Source of the DNA: Sutterella seckii
GTDB taxonomy: Bacteria > Pseudomonadota > Gammaproteobacteria > Burkholderiales > Burkholderiaceae_F
Direction: 5' to 3'
Assembly (NCBI RefSeq): GCF_009183815.1
Contig: NZ_WEHX01000007.1
Location: 1-52,583, forward strand
Length of the DNA: 52,583 bases
The notes beneath the pieces are model-generated. The model was not told where the DNA came from. It searched no databases and saw only the letters and a list, made by a program, of their open reading frames with translations. Both the position numbers and the translations under genes were made by a program. Below, piece after piece: positions 40,398-48,621 of the stretch. The first letter of the stretch is position 1. Each line of letters opens with the position of its first letter.

Positions 40398-40888
40398 GCC
40401 TGCGCTGCCCGCCGCCTTCATTTGAGCAAAAGATCTGCACGATGGAGGAGCTTCCCCTTCGTGCGGCGAAGCTCCCCAAACCCCTCGTTTTCACAAACGG
40501 CGTCTTCGACATCCTTCACCGCGGACACGTCACCTATCTCGCGCAGGCGAGAGCTCTGGGCGCAAGCCTTGTTCTCGCCATCAACAGCGACGCCTCCGTC
40601 AAAATGCTCGGCAAGGGCGACGACCGTCCGATCAATACTGAAGCCGATCGCGCAGCGGTCGTCGCGGCGCTTGAATCCGTCGACCTGGTCGTGATTTTCC
40701 CGGAAAAAGTGCCGTTAAGGCCCCTTGAGCTCGCACGTCCAGACATCTACGTCAAAGGCGGCGACTACGAGCCCGAAGATCTCCCCGAAGCCAGACTTGC
40801 CGCCACCTGGGGCGGAAAGTGCATCACGATTACGTTTGAGCACCAGCGCTCGACGACGGCGCTCCTCAAAAAAGTGAGAGCCCAATAA
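40394..40888 (+). CDS. hldC: D-glycero-beta-D-manno-heptose 1-phosphate adenylyltransferase (HldE adenylyltransferase domain)
   Basis: This 164-residue cytidylyltransferase-fold enzyme makes ADP-D,D-heptose. It shows LVFTNGVFDILHRGHVTYL with the HxGH catalytic motif, LVLAINSDASVKMLGKGDDRPI near 65 and YVKGGDYEPEDLPEA near 120, ending QRSTTALLKKVRAQ (the STT substrate loop). It overlaps gmhB by 4 bp and is followed by a terminator. Together with hldA, hldD and gmhB it completes ADP-heptose synthesis apart from gmhA, which is not in the window. Confidence 0.95.
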   Translation: MSLRCPPPSFEQKICTMEELPLRAAKLPKPLVFTNGVFDILHRGHVTYLAQARALGASLVLAINSDASVKMLGKGDDRPINTEADRAAVVAALESVDLVVIFPEKVPLRPLELARPDIYVKGGDYEPEDLPEARLAATWGGKCITITFEHQRSTTALLKKVRAQ

Positions 40889-40914
40889 AAGCGTCTCGAT
40901 TCTCCAGAAACGCC

Positions 40915-40950
40915 AACGGCCTGCAGGACATTCTCCGACAGGCCGTTTTT
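40915..40950 (+). terminator. Rho-independent terminator of the heptose operon
   Basis: AACGGCCTG (40915-40923) pairs with CAGGCCGTT (40939-40947), followed by T to 40950. It sits between convergent hldC and galU. Confidence 0.85.
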
Positions 40951-40973
40951 CATGGATTCAGCTTGAAGCGTGA

Positions 40974-41813
40974 TCAGCCGATGCGGAAGCCGCGCTTGCG
41001 GGCGAAGTGAATCGTGGCGTCAAGGAACCCCTGCTTGCTGCCGCAGTCAAAGCGCGTGCCTTCAAAGCGGTGCGCAAAAGCAGGCGACTCGTTGAGCATC
41101 GAGGCAATGCCGTCGGTCAACTGAATTTCACCGCCCACGCCCGGAGCAATCTTCGCGAGATGATCGAAGATTTCGGGTTCAAACACATAGCGGCCGATCA
41201 CGGCGAGGCGCGACGGCGCGACGCTCGGATCAGGCTTTTCAACGATGCCGCGCAGACGCGACGTGTTCTGCGTCTGGTCGTCAACGCTCACAATGCCGTA
41301 CTTCTTCGTTTCTTCAGGCGCCACGTCCTGAACAGCAACGACCGAGCCGCCGCCCTGCTCCTCGCGGGCGCGGATCAGCTGCAGCGTCGTCGAAACCTTG
41401 CCGTCGATCAGATCGTCCGCAAGGATCACGGCGAAGGGAGAATCCTCCACCACGGGCTGCGCGCAAAGCACGGCATGGCCGAGCCCGAGCGGAACCGGCT
41501 GACGAATGTAGATGCAGCGCACGCCCGGCGGAACAATGCCGCGGACGATTTCGAGGAGCTCTTCCTTGCCCTTCATCTCAAGCTCGCGCTCAAGTTCCGG
41601 ATAGCGGTCGAAATGATCTTCAATGGCACGCTTGTGGCGGCCGGTGACAAAGATCATTTCCGTCACGCCGGCGGCGGCAGCCTCTTCAAGCGCGTACTGA
41701 ATGAGGGGCTTGTCGACGACCGGGAGCATTTCCTTCGGCATCGCCTTGGTGGCCGGAAGGAAGCGGGTGCCGAGACCATTAACGGGGAAGACTACTTTAC
41801 GGACGGGCTTCAT
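40974..41813 (-). CDS. galU: UTP-glucose-1-phosphate uridylyltransferase GalU
   Basis: This 279-residue enzyme makes UDP-glucose from glucose-1-phosphate, which the AlgC mutase can supply. The signature [23 protein letters not shown] opens the protein (most homologues read VAGLG; the Asn is a small difference). [17 protein letters not shown] lies near 55, GLGHAVLCA near 105, [10 protein letters not shown] near 130, GIVEKPDP near 190, [13 protein letters not shown] and [11 protein letters not shown] near 235. Length is slightly below the common 290-300. It is a single gene, convergent with the heptose operon and divergent from apaH. Confidence 0.96.
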   Translation of the reverse strand: MKPVRKVVFPVNGLGTRFLPATKAMPKEMLPVVDKPLIQYALEEAAAAGVTEMIFVTGRHKRAIEDHFDRYPELERELEMKGKEELLEIVRGIVPPGVRCIYIRQPVPLGLGHAVLCAQPVVEDSPFAVILADDLIDGKVSTTLQLIRAREEQGGGSVVAVQDVAPEETKKYGIVSVDDQTQNTSRLRGIVEKPDPSVAPSRLAVIGRYVFEPEIFDHLAKIAPGVGGEIQLTDGIASMLNESPAFAHRFEGTRFDCGSKQGFLDATIHFARKRGFRIG

Positions 41814-41956
41814 ATGAACTCAAACCTTGAATATCGCGGAACGGAGACAGGACATCCTCCAGGCAGATGCCGCTTTAGAATGCCTGCGCACGAGAGATGC
41901 GCGCAGGAGCTTAGCGCGCATTGACGCAACTGAGCAAGAAACGGAGGATATTTCGC

Positions 41957-42778
41957 ATGGCGCGCGAACTTTTCGCGATCGGAGATCTTCAGGGATGTCT
42001 CGAAAGTTTGAAAGGGCTGCTCGAGCAGATCCCAGAAGACGCTGAACTTCTTTTTCTCGGCGACATTGTGAACCGCGGCCCGGAATCCCTTGAAACACTG
42101 CGCTTCGTGAAGAATCTCGGGCACCGGGCCGACACGCTTCTCGGAAACCACGACCTTCATCTTCTCGCCGTTGCCGCCGGCGCCGGCAGCGTTCATCGCC
42201 GCGACACCATCTCCGACATTCTGTCGGCTCCCGACCGCGAGGAGCTCATTGACTGGCTGCGCGCCCGGCCGCTCATGGTTGAGCGGGACGGCATCACTTT
42301 CGTTCATGCGGGCATCAATCCCGCCTGGGATCTGCCGACCGCAAGAATGCTCGCGCGGGAAGCAGAAAAACACCTTGCCGGCCGTCACTGGAAGGAGTCC
42401 CTTGCCGGCATGTACGGCGGCACGCAATGGGATCCTGATCTCAGGGGCGAAGCGCGCATGCGCGCAATTCTCAACGGCTTCACCCGGATCCGTTTCGTCG
42501 ACCGCGAAACCGGCGAACTCGACTTTGATCAAAAGGAAGGCACCGGGAAGGCGCCGGCCAACCTGATGCCCTGGTTCGACTATCCGCTGCGAAAGACGGC
42601 GGGCACGCCCGTCTGCTTCGGGCACTGGTCAACGCTCGGCCTCATCAACCGTCCGGATCTGATGGCAATCGACACGGGATGCCTCTGGGGCGGCGAGCTC
42701 ACGGCGCTGAGAATCCGCGACCGCAGGATCTTTACGGAAAAGTGCCCCTGCTGGGCGGACCCGAAGGCGTATTCCTGA
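41957..42778 (+). CDS. apaH: Symmetrical bis(5'-nucleosyl)-tetraphosphatase ApaH
   Basis: This 273-residue metallophosphoesterase cleaves Ap4A to two ADP, and in E. coli removes Np4-type caps from RNA. The start at 41957 has GGAGG 9 bases upstream. Metal-site motifs are FAIGDLQGCLESL, FLGDIVNRGPESLE near 35 and LLGNHDLHLLAV near 68, with FVHAGINPAWDL near 120 and the late CFGHWSTLG near 225. All are intact and length is normal. In many proteobacteria apaH is near rsmA; here it is about 21 kb away. A terminator lies 12 bp after the stop. Confidence 0.95.
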   Translation: MARELFAIGDLQGCLESLKGLLEQIPEDAELLFLGDIVNRGPESLETLRFVKNLGHRADTLLGNHDLHLLAVAAGAGSVHRRDTISDILSAPDREELIDWLRARPLMVERDGITFVHAGINPAWDLPTARMLAREAEKHLAGRHWKESLAGMYGGTQWDPDLRGEARMRAILNGFTRIRFVDRETGELDFDQKEGTGKAPANLMPWFDYPLRKTAGTPVCFGHWSTLGLINRPDLMAIDTGCLWGGELTALRIRDRRIFTEKCPCWADPKAYS

Positions 42779-42790
42779 AGCTCACTAAAG

Positions 42791-42831
42791 AAGGCAGGAT
42801 TTTTCGGATCCTGCCTTTTCTCTTTTTCTTC
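42791..42831 (+). terminator. Terminator after apaH, possibly bidirectional
   Basis: AAGGCAGGAT (42791-42800) pairs with ATCCTGCCTT (42808-42817), followed by TTCTCTTTTTCTT. On the minus strand CTTCTTT follows, so it may also end the convergent acyltransferase-ruvX transcript. Confidence 0.85.
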
Positions 42832-42839
42832 TCTACCGC

Positions 42840-43682
42840 TTATGCCCGGACGGCATCAGCGTGATGCACGCCCGCCTGGCGAAGCTTCTCTTCGCGCGCC
42901 TTTTCCTTTTCAGCGGTGGCGTCGGGCCACCCGAGCGCGCCCGACATGACGCGGGAAGCTTCGAGAGCGAGCTCGCGGCGGTCGCGTCCCGTGGTCGCAA
43001 TCGGGTTGAGAATGGTGACTTCTGCGACGAGCCCCGGCGTAAAGACAATCTGCTTCAGCACCGTCCAGAGGGGCAGATTCGCATATGCGGGAATGAGCGA
43101 CGTCTTCCCGTCGAGCGTATAGCGGATCGTGACCGGGAGGAGTTCCGCACCGGCAGGCTCCGCCGCCGCAAAAAGATTGGCATAAAAGGGAAGAAGCCTG
43201 TCGCCCGGTCCTGTCGTGCCTTCGGGGAAGAAGAGCACGTTGGTGCCTTCCTTCAGGGCAGCCGCCATGGCTTCCGCGACTTCAAGCACGGCACGCTTTC
43301 TCGAGCGGTCGATATAAATCGTGCCGACATGGGTTGTGATCGGCCCGAACACAGGCCAGCTTCCGATTTCCTTCTTGGCGATGAACCGCACCGGCAGAAT
43401 GGAATCCATGAGGAAGATGTCCATGAAGGAAATATGATTCGCGCTCACGAGATACCCGGGGCCGTCCTCGCGCAGGCCGCGGGCAGCCGCGGCATTCGGA
43501 ATTTGCCCCTTGACGAGGACCTTCATCCCGAGCACCCAGAGAATGACGGGGGCAAGGGTTTTAATAACCTTTGCCCGCGAGCGGACCTGAAGCACCGGAA
43601 GGATGCCGATAGCCACAAAGAAAATGAAGATCGTCAGGAAAAAGAGTCCGACGAGTCTGACGGAACCGACAACGTATCGCAT
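42840..43682 (-). CDS. Lysophospholipid/1-acylglycerol-3-phosphate acyltransferase (second PlsC-family protein)
   Basis: This 280-residue membrane acyltransferase has one long N-terminal hydrophobic segment (VGLFFLTIFIFFVAIGILPVL). The HX4D active site is ANHISFMD near 83, RFIAKKEIGSWPVFG follows, and FFPEGTTGPGDRLLPF near 155 is the acceptor-phosphate motif. An unusual charged C-terminal tail (ATAEKEKAREEKLRQAG) follows the catalytic domain. It begins 3 bp after the ruvX stop. It differs from the plsC near glyS and could act on lysophosphatidate or, like OlsA, on lyso-ornithine lipid. The natural acceptor is not decided by the sequence. Confidence 0.88.
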   Translation of the reverse strand: MRYVVGSVRLVGLFFLTIFIFFVAIGILPVLQVRSRAKVIKTLAPVILWVLGMKVLVKGQIPNAAAARGLREDGPGYLVSANHISFMDIFLMDSILPVRFIAKKEIGSWPVFGPITTHVGTIYIDRSRKRAVLEVAEAMAAALKEGTNVLFFPEGTTGPGDRLLPFYANLFAAAEPAGAELLPVTIRYTLDGKTSLIPAYANLPLWTVLKQIVFTPGLVAEVTILNPIATTGRDRRELALEASRVMSGALGWPDATAEKEKAREEKLRQAGVHHADAVRA

Positions 43683-43685
43683 GGT

Positions 43686-44105
43686 TCACTCTAAGCTGGA
43701 ATAATCTGAAGCCGTACCGGCCTCGCGGAAAAATTGCTCAAGGATGACGGCCGCCGCCTTATCGTCGATGCGATCGCGGCCGCAGGCAACTTCAACGGAA
43801 GAAAACCTTTCGTCGACGGTGAAGACCTTTTTGCGGTAGCGGCCGCCCAGCTGCCGTGCGAAGCGCTCGCAGCGCGCCGTAAGGGTTGACGGCGTTCCGT
43901 CGCCCATGCGCGGCACGCCGACCACGAGGAACGCCGGCTGCCACTCCTCAATGAGAGGCGCAATACCCTGCCAGCGCGCGTCATTTGTCGGCGAATCAAT
44001 GATTGCAAGCGCTCTCGCCGTACCCGTAAGGGTATTGCCGACCGCCACGCCCGTGCGGGCGAGACCGAAGTCGAACGCTAGAACCACGCCCTGCGGAATG
44101 TCCAT
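43686..44105 (-). CDS. ruvX: Putative pre-16S rRNA nuclease / Holliday junction resolvase-like YqgF
   Basis: This 139-residue RNase H-fold protein was chosen to start at 44105 (MDIPQGVVLAFDFGLARTGVA), with AAGGA 9 bases upstream. An ATG three codons earlier has the AAGG abutting it, and a longer frame has no support. Conserved acidic residues are in AFDFGLARTG, VGVPRMGDGTPS, VDERFSSVEV and DDKAAAVILEQFF. The first motif reads DFGLARTG where many homologues read DxGxKRIG. The family was named for RuvC similarity, but E. coli YqgF processes the 5' end of 16S rRNA. It lies 3 bp upstream of the acyltransferase gene. Confidence 0.92.
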   Translation of the reverse strand: MDIPQGVVLAFDFGLARTGVAVGNTLTGTARALAIIDSPTNDARWQGIAPLIEEWQPAFLVVGVPRMGDGTPSTLTARCERFARQLGGRYRKKVFTVDERFSSVEVACGRDRIDDKAAAVILEQFFREAGTASDYSSLE

Positions 44106-44265
44106 CAAAAGCATCCTTGAAGAAGAAAAAAATCCGTTGCAGGCGTACACTTGCGGGTTTTCTTTACGAAAAAGCCGCAGCAAAATCGTTCTCCGCCTGA
44201 ACCGGCGTATTCTAAGCGCGGCACATAAGAAAAACGCTTTCTGACCCAAGCCTCTCGCTCTCATC

Positions 44266-44769
44266 ATGATCGACCACGTTCTCGAGCGCCTTACGACGCT
44301 CTTCACTGAAGGCGGCGCGCGCTTCCGCGTCGTCCATCACCCCCAGGCCGGACAGTCCAGCCAGTCTGTTGCTGAAATCCGCGGCACCGAACTCGGTCAG
44401 GGCGCCAAAGCCCTCTGCTGCACCGTCAAGGGCAATGGCGTCAAAAAGCATGTCCTCGGGGTTCTTCCGGCAGACATGCAGGCAGACCTCTCGAAGCTCG
44501 CCGCCGCCGTCGGCGGCCGTCGTGCTTCGCTCGCTTCTCCCGAGGAAGTGATGGAGCTTACCGGCTGCATCTTCGGCGCGGTTCCTCCCGTAAGCTTTCA
44601 CCCGGATCTGGAGCTCATCTGTGATCCGACGCTCTTCACGCGCTACGACGAACTCGCCTTCAATGCGGGCGGACGCGACGTCTCGATCATCATTTCGACC
44701 GAAGACTTCAAGCGCATCGTGAACCCGAAGACTGCCGACTTCCTCCGGGAAGCTCCGGCCGCAGCCTGA
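44266..44769 (+). CDS. YbaK/prolyl-tRNA editing-domain protein (aminoacyl-tRNA deacylase family)
   Basis: This 167-residue single-domain protein of the YbaK/EbsC/ProX fold hydrolyses mischarged aminoacyl-tRNAs in trans in characterised members. Visible marks are FRVVHHPQAGQSSQSVAEIRG, the LGQGAKALCCTVKG strand with the conserved lysine near 50, and LTGCIFGAVPPVSFHPDLELICD near 100, where GxxxP is the substrate loop. It is closer to the YeaK/EbsC branch than to Cys-tRNA(Pro) deacylase YbaK, judging by FGAVPP. The amino acid specificity cannot be assigned. It is divergent from ruvX and 14 bp upstream of the first DUF2721 gene. Confidence 0.85.
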   Translation: MIDHVLERLTTLFTEGGARFRVVHHPQAGQSSQSVAEIRGTELGQGAKALCCTVKGNGVKKHVLGVLPADMQADLSKLAAAVGGRRASLASPEEVMELTGCIFGAVPPVSFHPDLELICDPTLFTRYDELAFNAGGRDVSIIISTEDFKRIVNPKTADFLREAPAAA

Positions 44770-44783
44770 CCTGGAGCACGGCA

Positions 44784-45239
44784 ATGGACTTCTTCTCCGG
44801 CATGCTTGCCAATTCGCTCACGCCCATTACGCTCATTTCGGGCGTCGGCCTGATGCTGCTCTGCATGGTTGCCCGCTACAACCACACGACGGACCGTATT
44901 CGACAGCTTCTCGCCCGCCGCGAGGTCGGCGACTATGAGAACGAACCCGACATCGACCGCGAGATCCACCTGATCTTCCGCCGCGCCAAATATCTGCGCC
45001 GCGCGATGCTCTGTCTGGTGCTCTCGGACGTCTGCTCGGGTCTTCTCGTCGCAACGAACGTCTTCGCGCACCTCTCGGATCTCAACTTTGTCTTCGCCTC
45101 CTCGATCTGGCTCGGGTCCGCGCTCGCGCTCATCGTCGCATCGACCGCCTACTTCAGCCTTGAGGTCCGCGTCTCCCTGCATGCGCTTCGCATGGCCATC
45201 GAGCACCTTCCGGGCAAGTCCCCGTTGCCCATGGACTAA
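44784..45239 (+). CDS. DUF2721 membrane protein (first of a tandem pair)
   Basis: This 151-residue protein of unknown function has the DUF2721 hallmark near the N-terminus (TPITLISGVGLMLLCMVARYNHTTDRIRQLL). A charged cytoplasmic stretch (DIDREIHLIFRRAKYLRRAM) and two adjacent transmembrane helices follow (LVLSDVCSGLLVATNVFAHL and SSIWLGSALALIVASTAYFSL). A short amphipathic tail (SLHALRMAIEHLPG) ends it. The next gene encodes a clear paralogue 12 bp downstream, so a heteromeric membrane complex is plausible. No catalytic motif is visible. Confidence 0.88.
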   Translation: MDFFSGMLANSLTPITLISGVGLMLLCMVARYNHTTDRIRQLLARREVGDYENEPDIDREIHLIFRRAKYLRRAMLCLVLSDVCSGLLVATNVFAHLSDLNFVFASSIWLGSALALIVASTAYFSLEVRVSLHALRMAIEHLPGKSPLPMD

Positions 45240-45251
45240 CGGAGACTTGAA

Positions 45252-45722
45252 ATGATCAACATCACCGAATTTAATCAGTCGCTTGCTTTAGCGCTCGGCC
45301 CCATTACGCTCATTTCCGGCGTGGGCCTGCTCATGATCTGCATGACGAACCGCTACAACCATGCGACGAACCGAATCCGTCAGCTGATGAAGAAGCGCCA
45401 CGAAGACGCCTCTCAAGCGCTGCTTCCCATCATCGACGAGGAAATCGACCTTCTCTACATGCGTGCGTCGCTCCTGCGCCGCGGCATGCTCTCCGTTGCG
45501 CTCTCCGCACTCCTTTCAGCGCTCCTCGTCGCCGTCAGCGTCGGGAGCCGCTTCCTCGGCATCAATCTCATGGTGCTCGAGAGCGTGATTCTTGTAGCCG
45601 CAACGCTCCTCATCGTGCTTTCGGCGCTCCTTTTCTCAAGCGAAATCAGCATCTCGCTCAAGGCGCTCAATCTTGCCGTCAAGAACATCCCGCCGGGAGG
45701 CGGAAAGTCTGAAGCGCTCTGA
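45252..45722 (+). CDS. DUF2721 membrane protein (second of a tandem pair)
   Basis: This 156-residue paralogue of the preceding protein has the same order: LGPITLISGVGLLMICMTNRYNHATNRIRQLM, an acidic stretch (PIIDEEIDLLYMRASLLRRGML), two transmembrane helices (VALSALLSALLVAVSVGSRFL and LESVILVAATLLIVLSALLF) and an amphipathic tail (SLKALNLAVKNIPPG). The NRYNHxTxRIRQL motif is shared by both copies. GGAGA precedes the ATG and a terminator follows the stop by 20 bp. Function unknown; the two genes were produced by an old duplication, judging by their divergence. Confidence 0.88.
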   Translation: MINITEFNQSLALALGPITLISGVGLLMICMTNRYNHATNRIRQLMKKRHEDASQALLPIIDEEIDLLYMRASLLRRGMLSVALSALLSALLVAVSVGSRFLGINLMVLESVILVAATLLIVLSALLFSSEISISLKALNLAVKNIPPGGGKSEAL

Positions 45723-45741
45723 CGGGCAGCCGATTGACGAA

Positions 45742-45779
45742 AGCCGGAACCTCCTACACGGGAGACTCCGGCTTTTTTC
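45742..45779 (+). terminator. Terminator after the DUF2721 pair
   Basis: AAGCCGGA (45742-45749) pairs with TCCGGCTT (45768-45775), with inner CTCC/GGGAG pairing, followed by TTTTTTC. It separates the convergent cyclophilin-like gene. Confidence 0.85.
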
Positions 45780-45791
45780 ATGTCAGCCTGA

Positions 45792-46220
45792 CTACTTTGC
45801 CTGCGAGAGGCGGACCGTCGCATCACCCAGGGCAGCGAGTTCGTCAATCCCGCTCTCGACTCTGCCGATCGACTGCATGTCGAATGCTTCGCCGTTCTGC
45901 CGATAAAGAATCACGAAACTGTGCCTCGGCGGCCAATAAACGACCTCGCCCACCTCGTAGCCGCGCATCTCGACTTCCCGGGCCGGCAGCGCCTCGCGAA
46001 AGCGATGGCAGAGCTCCCGACCGTAGAGATCCTGCAAATCAAGCATGAGCGGCAGCTTCGAATAAAGCGCGCGGGCCGTCTCATTCTCTTCGAGGGCAAT
46101 CGTCCAGCTCCGTCCCCGGGCTTCCATCTGAATCTTCATTATGTTTGTCTCCGCGGCGTCCGCGCCCTGATGAATCAGCATGCTCGTCATGGCAAACGCC
46201 AGCAAATTCCTTCGCTGCAT
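45792..46220 (-). CDS. Exported cyclophilin-like fold protein
   Basis: This 142-residue protein has an N-terminal signal peptide (MQRRNLLAFAMTSMLIHQGAD, cleavage near ADAAE). The mature part matches the cyclophilin-like (PF18050-type) domain: KIQMEARGRSWTIALEENETARAL, then LMLDLQDLYGRE and VGEVVYWPPRHSFVILYRQ. Such small domains often accompany cupin, alpha/beta hydrolase and AraC genes in bacteria, mostly as cytoplasmic forms; isomerase activity is not established. GGGAG lies 4 bases before the ATG. It ends the five-gene minus-strand operon, 76 bp after the hydrolase. Confidence 0.82.
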   Translation of the reverse strand: MQRRNLLAFAMTSMLIHQGADAAETNIMKIQMEARGRSWTIALEENETARALYSKLPLMLDLQDLYGRELCHRFREALPAREVEMRGYEVGEVVYWPPRHSFVILYRQNGEAFDMQSIGRVESGIDELAALGDATVRLSQAK

Positions 46221-46296
46221 GACACTCCCTTCCGGGTTGCGTTCAGGCTCCCCGACCCGGGGAGCCTTGAACGCCCGACTTCAATTGCCGGATACC

Positions 46297-47343
46297 TCAC
46301 GCCAGATTCGTACGGAAAAAGTCTGAAAGCTTTTCCCACGGAATCATGCCGGCACGATCATAAAGATCCGTACGGTTGGCGCCCGGCACCACGAAGCGCT
46401 CCTTCGGCTCAGCCGCTCTCTTATAGGCTTCATCCGTATAGCAGCGCGACGGCGCATCCGCTCCCACGATGAAAAGGATGGGACGCGGCGAAATGACATC
46501 CAGGTCATTGAGCGGGTAGAAATTCATGAACTTCACATAGGTGGCCGGCGTATTGCGGCGATCGTTCGGTTCATAAAGCCCACGCGACGTACGGTAGAAA
46601 TCATTGGATTCCGCGGCTTCAGCAAAGACCGGGTCATTCTGACCGGGGCCATAAACGGGCTCGCCTGAATCCACCGTCTGCCAGCGGGAGGCGGCGGCTT
46701 TGTCAAGATCGGCGGCCCGAAGCGACTTCGCGCGATCACCATTGATCCCCGTGCGGAAGTATTCGCCCATGTCGTACATGCTCACGGTCGCAACTGCGCG
46801 GATTCGCGTATCGATCTTGGCGGCAGCCAGTGCGAAACCGCCGCTCGCGCAAATGCCGAGCGCTCCGATACGCAGCCGATCCACATAGGGAAGCGTGCCG
46901 ACATAGTCGACCGCGGCAGAAAAATTCTCCGTATAGACATCAGGCAGGATGGAGCCTCTCGGCGTTCCGCCGCTCTCTCCCCAATAGGACTGGTCGAACG
47001 CGAGCGTCACGAATCCGGCTTCAGCGAGCTTCTGTGCGTAAAGAAGCGCCGCCTGTTGGCGGACAGCACCGAAAGGATGACTGATGACCAGAGCCGCATG
47101 CTTTTGCGAGCGATTCAGGCCTTCCGGTGCATAAAGGTTCCCGACGAGTTCGAAGCCGTAGATGTTTTTGAAGCGCACAAGTTCCGACGTGACGGAGCTG
47201 CTCTTGTACCAGTTTTGTCCTGCCGGCTTTGCGGACGCCGCCGGAGCCGGCGCCGCAGCGGCCGCACCCAGCCCCTGAGTCAAAGCCGCGCCCAGCACGG
47301 CAACCGTTTTGAGGGCGCTGCGGCGATTGATGTTTGTCTTCAT
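46297..47343 (-). CDS. Exported alpha/beta hydrolase (YcjY/dienelactone hydrolase-like)
   Basis: This 348-residue protein has a twin-arginine-like signal (NRRSALKTVAVLGAAL) and an Ala/Pro-rich segment to about residue 40. The alpha/beta fold shows VISHPFGAVRQQAALLYAQKL with the oxyanion loop near 85, LAFDQSYWGESGG, and the nucleophile elbow GICASGG with cysteine in place of serine (near 165), as in dienelactone hydrolase-like families. The acid is probably in IVGADAPSRCYTDEA. The position near the end that usually carries the catalytic histidine (GAxHxDLYDR) reads GANRTDLYDR, so His appears replaced by Arg. AAAGGGAG precedes the ATG. Activity as a hydrolase is therefore uncertain. Confidence 0.85.
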   Translation of the reverse strand: MKTNINRRSALKTVAVLGAALTQGLGAAAAAPAPAASAKPAGQNWYKSSSVTSELVRFKNIYGFELVGNLYAPEGLNRSQKHAALVISHPFGAVRQQAALLYAQKLAEAGFVTLAFDQSYWGESGGTPRGSILPDVYTENFSAAVDYVGTLPYVDRLRIGALGICASGGFALAAAKIDTRIRAVATVSMYDMGEYFRTGINGDRAKSLRAADLDKAAASRWQTVDSGEPVYGPGQNDPVFAEAAESNDFYRTSRGLYEPNDRRNTPATYVKFMNFYPLNDLDVISPRPILFIVGADAPSRCYTDEAYKRAAEPKERFVVPGANRTDLYDRAGMIPWEKLSDFFRTNLA

Positions 47344-47368
47344 GATGGAGTCTCCCTTTCTTTAGAAA

Positions 47369-47860
47369 TCAATTTCTGCGCGCAGCGGCCTTCAGATCCT
47401 CTGCGGAATACACGTAGTCGCTCGAAGCCGCACTCTGGTGGCATGAGAGACACCGGCTTACCGGATCCTCGCTCTCCGTAAAGGCTCTGCGATCTCCGTG
47501 ATAGGCCTGGTACTCCCATTCCCCGTTGCGCAGGCTTTCTGGATAAATGGCGCCCCAGCCTTTTTCCTTCTGCATGACGATGTAGCGCCGAACGCCGGCA
47601 CGCTCTCCGGAACGAGAGTGGTATTCGACGAGGAGCAGCCGCGTTCCATAGGGAAAGCTTTCCGCCGTCTTCATCGCCGCCATGACGTCTTTGGGCGCAT
47701 ACATGTCCTCAATCACGCTCCCGCGGTCTGAGGTGCGATAGAGCACCCAGTCGGACCATTCCTCGGGAAGCGCCACGCGAGGATCTGCAGAAGCAGCACC
47801 CGATTGAGAAAGAAGTGCGCCAGCAATCAGCGCGGCTGCAAAAAAACTTTTAAAAATCAT
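47369..47860 (-). CDS. Cytochrome P460-family periplasmic heme protein
   Basis: This 163-residue exported protein has a signal peptide (MIFKSFFAAALIAGALLSQSG, cleavage near ASADP). The domain fits the cytochrome P460 pattern: LPEEWSDWVLYRTSDRG, FPYGTRLLLVEYHSR, VMQKEKGWGAIYPESL, and a C-terminal c-type heme site CLSCHQ near 140. P460 proteins carry a c-heme crosslinked to a lysine and oxidise hydroxylamine or act on NO in nitrifiers and methanotrophs. Many homologues in other bacteria are uncharacterised. It begins 2 bp after the upstream gene and lies 25 bp before the hydrolase. Confidence 0.85.
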   Translation of the reverse strand: MIFKSFFAAALIAGALLSQSGAASADPRVALPEEWSDWVLYRTSDRGSVIEDMYAPKDVMAAMKTAESFPYGTRLLLVEYHSRSGERAGVRRYIVMQKEKGWGAIYPESLRNGEWEYQAYHGDRRAFTESEDPVSRCLSCHQSAASSDYVYSAEDLKAAARRN

Positions 47861-47862
47861 CT

Positions 47863-48621
47863 TCAGCTCCCGGATGATGCTTTTGCTTTCTGTTCACGAT
47901 CCCGCAGAACGCGCTCAAGAACCGCCTCGGCGGCATCCGCACGATCGCTGCCGCATTCAGTCCTGATCACCTGCACGAGGCTTTTCATTTCCGAAGCCGA
48001 AACACCCGTATTCATGGCTGCATTCATATGGAAAACCATCTGTCCTGCAGTCCCCGTCATGCCGGCGAGTGCCCCGACGGCGGCAAGTTCACGGCGCGTA
48101 TGAGCGAGGTTGTCGCGAATAAAGATGTCGCAGAAGAGGTGTTCCTTGAGGAAGGCGTCGATCGCCGGCGCAAAAAGCTGGTATCCCGATGGCGGCGGGA
48201 TGACGGCGCGCCCGCCGAGCTTTGCGCGCATCTCGGCGCCGTACCGATCGCGGTCAAGGTCTGCCGGTACCGGCGAAGGCTCTCGTCCGACAGGGTCCGA
48301 CTTTCCGGCAGCCTGACGCTCATCCATGACGCCCATAAAGGTATGAATGCCATTGAGGCTCCGCGGAAAACCCGCATAGGCATAGAGCTGAACGAGGACC
48401 TCTTTGATTTCATTGACCGTCAGACCGGCTTCAAGCCCATCGTTCAGGTCAGCCTTCAGCGCAGAGAGATTTCCATCCGCCGTATGCGCTGCGATGGCAA
48501 CAACTGCCTGATCCGCAGGACTCAGCGCTCCATCGGAAGCCGACGCTTCGCCGCCAGCTAAAGCTGCCAGTCCGAGCGCGCTCATGAAAACCGACTTCGT
48601 CATCCTTGCGAGCATTGTCAT
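47863..48621 (-). CDS. Exported carboxymuconolactone decarboxylase-family protein (two CMD domains)
   Basis: This 252-residue protein has a signal peptide (VFMSALGLAALAGGEASA). Two CMD/AhpD-like helical domains follow: about 35-105 (LKADLNDGLEAGLTVNEIKEVLVQLYAYAGFPRSLN) and 150-235 (FLKEHLFCDIFIRDNLAHTRRELAAVGALAGM). There is no AhpD CxxC pair, so peroxidase activity of that type is unlikely. Cytoplasmic relatives often neighbour cupin and AraC genes. The start overlaps the cupin stop as ATGA, and the P460 gene follows 2 bp after its stop, so all three are translationally coupled. Confidence 0.85.
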   Translation of the reverse strand: MTMLARMTKSVFMSALGLAALAGGEASASDGALSPADQAVVAIAAHTADGNLSALKADLNDGLEAGLTVNEIKEVLVQLYAYAGFPRSLNGIHTFMGVMDERQAAGKSDPVGREPSPVPADLDRDRYGAEMRAKLGGRAVIPPPSGYQLFAPAIDAFLKEHLFCDIFIRDNLAHTRRELAAVGALAGMTGTAGQMVFHMNAAMNTGVSASEMKSLVQVIRTECGSDRADAAEAVLERVLRDREQKAKASSGS

